Source of the DNA: Paenibacillus tianjinensis
Lineage (GTDB): Bacteria; Bacillota; Bacilli; Paenibacillales; Paenibacillaceae
Length of the DNA: 64,000 nt
Direction: 5' to 3'
NCBI RefSeq assembly: GCF_017086365.1
Contig: NZ_CP070969.1
Coordinates: 2,852,001 to 2,916,000 of the forward strand
Made by a program: the position numbers and the translations under genes. Below the pieces are notes generated by a model that saw nothing but the letters and a program-made list of their open reading frames with translations, ran no database searches and was not told the DNA's origin. Positions 55,953 through 62,264 of this stretch are shown here, piece by piece (within the stretch, counting starts at the first letter, position 1; each line of letters opens with the position of its first letter).

Positions 55953-58268
55953 ATGGCACCTTACAAACGTAAAAGCCCGGAAGAAATCCTGTATTCCATC
56001 TACAAGCTGCACCGGGGCAGATTAAAGATTATCATCGGTTCTGTCAGCGGCTCGGGCAAAACTTATCATATGCTGGAGGAAGGCAAGCTGCTGAAGCAGC
56101 AGGGCATTGATGTGGTCATCAGTGCAGTTTCGACTATGGGGCGGTCTGAAACGGTCCAGCAGCTGGCGGATCTTGAACGAATAACCAGCATCCATTGGTG
56201 GCAGGGCAGCAAGGAGCAGAAGGATCTTCCATTAGAGGCCATAATTGAACGTAATCCCGAAGTGGTTCTGGTGGATGGTCTGGCCCACCGCAACCGCGCG
56301 GGAGCCCGTTTTCCGACAAGGCTGGAAGATATTCACTACTTGATGGACCATGGCATCAGCATTATAACGACGATTAATGTTTATGAACTGGGTGGAGTAG
56401 GCGAAATCATTTTTCAAATGACAGGGATCCGTTCAGAAGAGACGGTTCCGCTGAATACCCTGGAGCTTGCGGATGAGGTGCGGCTAATCGATGTATCGCC
56501 AGAGACGATTCTTAAGCGGATTGATGAAGGCATCCTGGGTGATCAGGCACATCCTGCATTGTCTCGTAGAGGAAATCTCGGCGTTCTCCGTGAACTGTCG
56601 CTGCGTTTGGTGGCGGAGGGGGTAAATGAATCGCTGGAGAAACACCGCGAAGCTGAGGGACTCACCGGCCCCTCCGGTGCTACGGAGCGGATTCTGGTCT
56701 CTAGCCAGTATCACTGGAACGGCTCGCTCTACGTAAGGAGAGGCCAACAGATTGCTAAGCGCCTCAACGGTGATCTGCGGGTTGTAACCTTTGTATTGCC
56801 AGGCCGCAAATTGACCAAGGATCAGCAAACCTTCAAGCGCTCGATCATGAAGCTGGTTGACCGGTTGGAAGGGAAATTTGAAGAGCTTCCGCTGGACCAT
56901 AGCCGCCAGCTGCCCTCTGTCCTTGTACGATATGCCACGGAAAATAACGTGACCCGGATTGTGATGGGGCATTCAAAAAAAAGCCGCTGGCAGGAAAAGT
57001 GGCAGGGCTCCATTGCGAATCAGGTGCTGCGGAAAACGCGGAATATCGACGTGTTTCTGATGGCAGACCGGGTGCAGCAGGACGGGGAACGGATATTACC
57101 GGTCAAATCATTACCCAAGAAAACTGAGGAGCCTTTTCACCGTCTGACCAGTCAAGAACTGGAGCGGAAAATTGAAACAATCAGCCAAGGAACCTTCAAG
57201 GTCTATATCGGTGCGGCTCCCGGAGTAGGCAAAACCTATAAAATGCTGCAGGAGGGCAATCTTCTGCTGAACCGGGGGATCGACGTGGTGATCGGTCTGC
57301 TGGAAACCCACGGAAGAAAAGAAACCCAGGCGCAGATCGGCGGGTTGCCATTGATAAATAGAGCCAGGATTCATTACCAGTCAACGCAGCTGGAAGAAAT
57401 GGATACAGAAGCCATAATTACGCGCCATCCGGAGGTTGTGCTGGTGGATGAACTGGCACATACGAATGTACCCGGCAGTCCTAACAGTAAGCGGTATGAG
57501 GATGTGATCCGCCTGTTGGAGCACGGGATCTCGGTTATCACTACAGTTAATGTTCAGCATCTGGAAAGCCTGAATGATGCGGTAGCCCAATTAACCGGCG
57601 TGAGGGTTCGTGAGACGGTGCCGGATGCCATACTCAAAATGGCTGATGAAGTCGAGCTGATCGACGTCACGCCGCAAATGCTGCAGGAACGGATGCGGGA
57701 AGGGAAAATTTACGCCTCCGAGAAGGTGAATCAGGCGCTGGAATCCTTCTTTAAGCTCGGCAATCTAATCGCGCTGCGCGAGCTGGCCCTGCGTGAAATT
57801 GCGGATGATGTAGATGAACGGCTGGAAGCATGGGACCGGGATACATCCTTGCGCGGCCCCTGGAGCAGGCGTGAGGTTATCTTTGTGTGTGTGGATCTGG
57901 GGCCGCAGGCAGAACGGCTGATCCGCCGCGGCTTCCGCATCGCACACCGTTTAAAGGCAGAGTGGTATGTGAATTATGTGCATTGCGGGGCGCCCCTCAT
58001 GGATGATGAGCAGAAGCGGCTTGATACACTGCGGCATTTGACGGAAAGGTTAGGCGGAAAAATGGAAACTGCCGAGGCGGGCAGAGGCGGTAATCTTCAT
58101 GAGCATCTGTTAAGCCGGATGAATGATGTGCAAACGACCCAGCTGATTATCGGGCAATCCCGAAGAGCGGCATGGCGGTCCTTTTTCAAGGAAAGTCTTG
58201 TACATTTCCTGCTTCGGAACGCACGTCATATGGATATGCTGATTGTAGCGGATTTGAGGAAGTGTTGA
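55953..58268 (+). CDS. Kinase-less KdpD-like protein with tandem KdpD-N/Usp units
   Basis: 771 residues. Unit 1 (about 15-375) has P-loop 'GSVSGSGKTYHMLEEG' (about 29), 'PEVVLVDGLAHRN', 'ISIITTINVYELGGV' and a Usp-like domain from 'ATERILVSSQYHWNG'. Unit 2 (about 405-770) has 'GAAPGVGKTYKMLQEG' (about 420), 'VVLVDELAHTNVPGS', 'ISVITTVNVQHLESLND' and a second Usp domain. There are no membrane helices and no histidine-kinase core. Unit 2 keeps the KdpD consensus, unit 1 has drifted (DGLAHRN for DELAHTN). It sits 67 bp after kdpC and likely modulates KdpD/KdpE or the pump; its job is unknown. Confidence 0.85.
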   Translation: MAPYKRKSPEEILYSIYKLHRGRLKIIIGSVSGSGKTYHMLEEGKLLKQQGIDVVISAVSTMGRSETVQQLADLERITSIHWWQGSKEQKDLPLEAIIERNPEVVLVDGLAHRNRAGARFPTRLEDIHYLMDHGISIITTINVYELGGVGEIIFQMTGIRSEETVPLNTLELADEVRLIDVSPETILKRIDEGILGDQAHPALSRRGNLGVLRELSLRLVAEGVNESLEKHREAEGLTGPSGATERILVSSQYHWNGSLYVRRGQQIAKRLNGDLRVVTFVLPGRKLTKDQQTFKRSIMKLVDRLEGKFEELPLDHSRQLPSVLVRYATENNVTRIVMGHSKKSRWQEKWQGSIANQVLRKTRNIDVFLMADRVQQDGERILPVKSLPKKTEEPFHRLTSQELERKIETISQGTFKVYIGAAPGVGKTYKMLQEGNLLLNRGIDVVIGLLETHGRKETQAQIGGLPLINRARIHYQSTQLEEMDTEAIITRHPEVVLVDELAHTNVPGSPNSKRYEDVIRLLEHGISVITTVNVQHLESLNDAVAQLTGVRVRETVPDAILKMADEVELIDVTPQMLQERMREGKIYASEKVNQALESFFKLGNLIALRELALREIADDVDERLEAWDRDTSLRGPWSRREVIFVCVDLGPQAERLIRRGFRIAHRLKAEWYVNYVHCGAPLMDDEQKRLDTLRHLTERLGGKMETAEAGRGGNLHEHLLSRMNDVQTTQLIIGQSRRAAWRSFFKESLVHFLLRNARHMDMLIVADLRKC

Positions 58269-58293
58269 AATCAAGACGCGGCAATGTTATGAT
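58265..58293 (+). promoter_or_regulatory. Predicted promoter of the ABC-F gene
   Basis: TTGAAA (58265-58270, overlapping the stop codon of the KdpD-like gene) and TATGAT (58288-58293) with a 17-bp spacer. Confidence 0.7.
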
Positions 58294-58299
58294 ACCCAT

Positions 58300-58525
58300 A
58301 CCTAAATGACAGGAGTTGACAAGGATAATGTAGGATTTCTTGCGCTTATATAAAACAATAAAACAGTTCCTGCGAGTTCTATTTCGCTTGTTTTATTCTT
58401 TATATGCAAGAAGGTTACTGCATCCTTTCACTCAGAATAATTGCCTATTCAGCCCTCCAGAGGGCTGGGTTTGCTGTATTTATTTGAGCTGCGAGAAGCG
58501 AACTTTCTTGCAGCTCATTTTTTTA
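58300..58525 (+). promoter_or_regulatory. ABC-F leader attenuator with start-stop mini-ORF
   Basis: After the predicted start, AGGAGTTGACAAGGATA leads to ATG-TAG (58328-58333), a one-codon ORF. A long hairpin follows from TTCTTGC (58337-58343) to GCAAGAA (58406-58412). A terminator then pairs GAGCTGCGAGAA (58486-58497) with TTCTTGCAGCTC (58505-58516), followed by a run of seven T, just before the ribosome site. GCAAGAA can pair with the TTCTTGC of either the leader stem or the terminator, giving mutually exclusive folds. Confidence 0.7.
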
Positions 58526-58542
58526 TACAGGAGGATCATTTC

Positions 58543-60021
58543 ATGTCATTAATCAATGTGTCGAACTTAACGTTTGCCTATGACGGCAGCTACGATAACA
58601 TCTTCGAGAATGTAAGCTTTCAGCTGGATACGGATTGGAAATTAGGGTTTACGGGGAGAAATGGAAGAGGAAAGACGACCTTTCTGAATCTGCTGCTAGG
58701 CAAATATGAATACAGCGGAAGTATATCCGCGAAAGTCAGCTTTGAATACTTCCCCTTCCCGGTAGAGCATAAAGAATATCTGACTATAGACGTGATCGGA
58801 GAGATCTGCCCGGATGCCCAGCAGTGGCAATTCATGCGTGAGCTTACCTTGCTGCAGGTTTCAGATGATGTGCTCTACCGTCCTTTTGACTCGCTGTCGA
58901 ACGGAGAGCAGACGAAGGTGCTGCTGGCAGCTTTATTCTTGATGGAGGACCGGTTTCTGCTGATCGATGAACCGACCAATCATCTGGATATGGAGGCAAG
59001 ACAACTGGTCAGTGATTATCTCAAGGGAAAGAGCGGCTATATTCTGGTGTCCCATGACAGGGCCTTCCTGGATAATTGTGTAGACCATATTCTCTCCATC
59101 AATAAGACTGGGATTGACATACAAAAAGGCAATTTCTCCGAGTGGTGGGACAATAAAGAGCGGCAAGATGCCTTTGAACTGGCGGAGAATGACAAGCTGC
59201 GTACAGACATCAAACGCCTGTCGGATGCCGCTAAACGCACTAGCAACTGGTCTCATGAAGTAGAGAAGACAAAAAACGGCACACGGAATTCAGGTTCAAA
59301 GTTAGATAAAGGGTATGTCGGGCATAAGGCCGCCAAAATGATGAAGCGCTCGAAATCCATCGAGCAAAGGCAGCAGACGGCCATCAACGAGAAATCCAAG
59401 CTTCTTCAGAATATAGAGAGCTCCAGCAGCCTGAGAATTACCCAGCTTGCTTATCATAAGAAGCAGCTTGCTGAGTTCGACCATGTCTCTATTCATTTCG
59501 GGGAACGTACCGTATGCACTGACGTTAGCTTTGTGATTGAACAGGGCGAGCGTATCGCACTCTCCGGCAAAAACGGCTCCGGGAAATCCAGTCTGCTCAA
59601 ACTGCTCACCGGCGAAGAGATAGGCTATTCCGGTATTGTCCGAACGGGCAGCCAGCTGAAAATCTCCTATGTATCCCAGGACACCTCATTTCTGCAGGGC
59701 AGCTTATCGGACTATGCGCGCCAGCATGATATCGATGAAAGCTTGTTTAAGGCAATCTTAAGAAAGCTCGATTTAGCCAGAGTGCAATTTGAAAAGGATA
59801 TGTCATCGTACAGCGGTGGCCAAAAGAAGAAAGTGCTGATCGCCCGGAGTCTTAGCGAAAAAGTTCACCTGCATATATGGGATGAGCCGCTAAATTATAT
59901 TGATATCATCTCCCGGATGCAAATTGAGGAGCTGCTGCTTGAATTCACTCCGACCCTGCTGTTTGTAGAACATGACCGGGAGTTTTGCAGGAACATTGCT
60001 ACTAAGGTCATTGAACTTTAA
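58543..60021 (+). CDS. ABC-F ribosomal-protection protein (Lsa/Vga type)
   Basis: 492 residues from ATG 58543 (AGGAGG 8 nt upstream); the frame opens at 58441 within the terminator and is rejected. Two ABC cassettes without membrane helices: P-loops 'GRNGRGKTTFL' (about 37) and 'SGKNGSGKSSLLKL', signatures 'SLSNGEQTKVLLA' and 'SYSGGQKKKVLIA', and Walker B 'LLIDEPTNHLDM'; the second Walker B is altered to 'IWDEPLNYID'. A charged linker of about 90 residues lies between. It probably displaces lincosamide, pleuromutilin or streptogramin A antibiotics from ribosomes; the attenuator leader supports this. Confidence 0.87.
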   Translation: MSLINVSNLTFAYDGSYDNIFENVSFQLDTDWKLGFTGRNGRGKTTFLNLLLGKYEYSGSISAKVSFEYFPFPVEHKEYLTIDVIGEICPDAQQWQFMRELTLLQVSDDVLYRPFDSLSNGEQTKVLLAALFLMEDRFLLIDEPTNHLDMEARQLVSDYLKGKSGYILVSHDRAFLDNCVDHILSINKTGIDIQKGNFSEWWDNKERQDAFELAENDKLRTDIKRLSDAAKRTSNWSHEVEKTKNGTRNSGSKLDKGYVGHKAAKMMKRSKSIEQRQQTAINEKSKLLQNIESSSSLRITQLAYHKKQLAEFDHVSIHFGERTVCTDVSFVIEQGERIALSGKNGSGKSSLLKLLTGEEIGYSGIVRTGSQLKISYVSQDTSFLQGSLSDYARQHDIDESLFKAILRKLDLARVQFEKDMSSYSGGQKKKVLIARSLSEKVHLHIWDEPLNYIDIISRMQIEELLLEFTPTLLFVEHDREFCRNIATKVIEL

Positions 60022-60140
60022 TCTGAAGGAGATGCCGCACTTGTCAGATTAAACGGGAACGGAGACAGGCGAGAAAGAAGGGCATACGAGGAAGGTATTA
60101 AGCCAAAGTTCCCGGTAGAGTTAGCTTAAATAACAAGCGA

Positions 60141-60189
60141 AAAGGGTGTATGTAATTGTTCTAGTAGCGAACAATTACATACACCCTTT
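60141..60189. terminator. Long perfect bidirectional terminator
   Basis: A 21-bp perfect stem (60141-60161 with 60169-60189) around TAGTAGC, with T-runs on both strands. It separates the ABC-F gene from the convergent Rieske gene. Confidence 0.9.
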
Positions 60190-60216
60190 TTTATGCGGAA
60201 ATTACGCTTTACGAAC

Positions 60217-61263
60217 TCAGGAGGTATAATTTCTTCCAAGCCCTAACTCAGTCAACAGCTGTCTGTACGCGATAGAAGTGCGGTCTGCAGGAATATGGGC
60301 TTCGGCGGTCAGATCCAGCGGCAGATCCTCCGGTGTCTGTGCTTCGACCATCGCTCTGTCTTCTGAGAACACCTGGAGATTGAAGTTAATCGTATCTTCG
60401 GTCGGCACACTCTTGTCAAAGTTACGTGAGATCGGGCAGAACAGCCGCGTATATCTTGCAGATACAGGAGAAGCGCAGTTCAGGATCATTAGCTTTCCGT
60501 CCTCAGGAAAATGTACGGTAAGCGATGCGGCGAATGGGGCGAACACCCGGAATGCCCGCAGCCACATGAACCCTTCCGGTGCCGGATTCTCCTGACCTTT
60601 CCCGTAGTTACTGACGGTGCTCCAATAATCGGCAAACAGTTCATTCCCTTCACGTCTTACTTTGTACTGCGGAACCTCAGTGTTGTCGGGGTCTGCGAAC
60701 GAATTTGCATGTACATAAGCGAAGTGTGAGACGTCTAGGAAGCCTTCCATCTGCCGGCCGGACGAACCGGCAATGTCAAAGCTTGGCGGCAGAATGTTAA
60801 TAAAATCCGGATCATCCCAGCCGGAGAATTCCGGAATTTGCTCCTCAGTTCCTGCCAGCGAGGTCCAGATAAGACCATATTTCTCCACAGCAGGATACAT
60901 GATCAGCTTTAGCTTAGGTGAGATTTTGGCGTTCGGATGCGCCGGAACTGAAGTGCAGGCTCCTTCACAGTTGTAGCGGAAGCCATGATAAGGACAGACA
61001 ATCTCTTCGTTCTCAACCCAGCCCAGACTTAAAGGAGCACCCCGGTGGAAGCAAAGATCACGCGCAATCACAACCTTGCCATGACTGCGGTAACAGACCA
61101 GCTTTACATCCAGCAGTTTAACTGAAACCGGCTTATCTTGGATTTCTTCAGCAATAGCCACCGGATACCAATACTGGGACAGAATCTGCCAGTCATTTGG
61201 GGTAAAGGTACAGTCACGGGGAAGCTGCATTTGGAATTCGGCAAGCGCATTAGTCTTAGTCAT
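60217..61263 (-). CDS. Rieske [2Fe-2S] non-heme-iron oxygenase, alpha-subunit type
   Basis: 348 residues. The Rieske domain (about 25-130) has the ligands 'CFHRGAPLSLG' (C-x-H) and 'CPYHGFRYNCEG' (C-x2-H). The catalytic domain has the iron-binding helix 'GFLDVSHFAYVHANSFAD' with its two His. Such oxygenases (VanA/N-demethylase class) hydroxylate or demethylate small rings, and need a separate reductase, which is not in the window. AAAGGAGCG precedes the ATG. The leader of about 225 nt contains a purine-riboswitch-like fold and the promoter is flanked by twin operators. The substrate is unknown. Confidence 0.85.
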   Translation of the reverse strand: MTKTNALAEFQMQLPRDCTFTPNDWQILSQYWYPVAIAEEIQDKPVSVKLLDVKLVCYRSHGKVVIARDLCFHRGAPLSLGWVENEEIVCPYHGFRYNCEGACTSVPAHPNAKISPKLKLIMYPAVEKYGLIWTSLAGTEEQIPEFSGWDDPDFINILPPSFDIAGSSGRQMEGFLDVSHFAYVHANSFADPDNTEVPQYKVRREGNELFADYWSTVSNYGKGQENPAPEGFMWLRAFRVFAPFAASLTVHFPEDGKLMILNCASPVSARYTRLFCPISRNFDKSVPTEDTINFNLQVFSEDRAMVEAQTPEDLPLDLTAEAHIPADRTSIAYRQLLTELGLGRNYTS

Positions 61264-61306
61264 AGTTGGTTCGCTCCTTTAGGAAATGTAGTAGTAATGC
61301 AATAAA

Positions 61307-61455
61307 CCCCAGGCGGAAGAGGCGCTAAGTGAAGCAGCTCTTGTATTCTTGCAATCAAAATACAAGCCTGATCAGCTCATGCATCCTCTTGTAGCCTGGG
61401 GCAATTTACGGTTGCCTGGTCGAGACGCCCACTCCGATTAATGGGCTTATACAAG
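61307..61455 (-). ncRNA. Purine-riboswitch-like aptamer (variant core) with expression platform
   Basis: Reading the minus strand from 61455: P1 CTTGTA, J1/2 TAA, P2 GCCCAT/AGTGGGC closing a loop with TAATCGG, J2/3 GTCTCGACC(A), P3 GGCAA/TTGCC closing loop CCGTAAA, J3/1 CCAGGC, P1' TACAAG (61388). Loop L3 CCGTAAA is identical to guanine riboswitches, and GG in L2 can pair with its CC. The core is altered: GTCTCGACC instead of GTTTCTACC (U51 to G) and GGCTAC instead of GACTAT; the base at position 74 remains C. Downstream GCCTGGGG (61307-61314) is the exact complement of CCCCAGGC in the aptamer, so an alternative stem can unfold it. Confidence 0.7.
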
Positions 61456-61462
61456 ATTTCAT

Positions 61463-61543
61463 ATGTTATTTAATGTGACATTTATCATATAATTTATAAT
61501 AAAACACACCTCATATTTTTGTCAATGTTATTTTTAGTGACAT
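61463..61543 (-). promoter_or_regulatory. Rieske promoter flanked by twin operators
   Basis: Minus-strand TTGACA (61520-61525) and TATTAT (61496-61501) with an 18-bp spacer predict a start near 61488. Two sites of identical design, ATGTTA-N7-TGACAT, lie at 61463-61481 (just downstream of the start) and 61525-61543 (abutting the -35 box). They are imperfect dyads in direct orientation, 62 bp apart. Confidence 0.65.
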
Positions 61544-61659
61544 GTAATTCGCTTGTTTCGGTTAGGGCATCTATTGCCTTGCAGTGAAAAGTGCCGATGA
61601 ATTCGTCTGATATAGTGTGGTATTTGAACGGAAAAATTCGTCAGGCAGGAAGTGAATAG

Positions 61660-62157
61660 ATGCCTTGGATAATTGAGATGATTTCACAGTACGGATATCT
61701 AGCCATATTTGCTCTTCTGGCGTTAGGTATTATTGGGCTTCCCGTTCCGGACGAACTGTTGATGCTGTTTGTAGGTTACTTGTCCTCTATAATGGTGTTG
61801 AATTTTTCGATAACAGTCCTTGTTTGTTTCATAGGTTCAATAACCGGCATGCTGATCAGCTATACCATCGGTTTAAGGCTGGGACAGCCGGCGGTCGATA
61901 AATTCGGGAAATGGGTAGGGCTTACGCCCAATCGATTTGCCAGTGTGAAAAGGTGGTTTTCCCGCTTCGGTAACTGGGCGATATTCTTTGCCTACTTTAT
62001 TCCGTGAATTAGACATGTCACAAGCTATATCTCCGGCATCAGTGCCATGTCCTTCAGAAAGTTTTTACTCGTAACCCTGGCAGGCGCTTTCACCTGGTCG
62101 CTTCTGTTTGTTTCTATCGGCTATTTTGCCGGGACCAGGCTGTTAATCCTGAAATAG
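61660..62157 (+). pseudogene. DedA-family membrane protein interrupted by in-frame TGA
   Basis: The frame from ATG 61660 (AGGAAGTG upstream) reads a DedA protein: 'GLPVPDELLMLFVGYLSS', 'GSITGMLISYTIGLRLG' and 'WFSRFGNWAIFFAYFIP'. A TGA at 62005-62007 then replaces the Gly codon of the expected 'FIPGVRHVTS'. In the same frame the rest of the protein follows intact (IRHVTSYISGISAMSF... to TAG at 62157), 165 codons in all. No frameshift is needed. The family carries the membrane Arg of this motif as an essential residue, so the 115-residue product should be inactive. Confidence 0.88.
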
Positions 62158-62172
62158 CTTTGGATGAACTTA

Positions 62173-62186
62173 CTAGTATATACTAG
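62173..62186. promoter_or_regulatory. 14-bp perfect palindrome CTAGTATATACTAG
   Basis: Perfect dyad about 80 bp upstream of the GNAT-fusion gene, in a short AT-rich gap after the DedA remnant. Possible operator for an unidentified repressor. Confidence 0.35.
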
Positions 62187-62264
62187 AAAAGAAATATACA
62201 AGATTATCCATACCTTACCATGAAAAGTAAGGCGTACACAGCAATCAAAGGAGGTACTATATTA

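Noticed and set aside
61388..61455. SAM-I, cobalamin or T-box leader for the Rieske gene
   Set aside because: None of the conserved blocks of those RNAs occurs; the CCGTAAA loop and three-way junction point to the purine family.
62005..62007. TGA in dedA read as selenocysteine
   Set aside because: The conserved residue is Gly, not Cys, and no SECIS-like hairpin is evident after the TGA.
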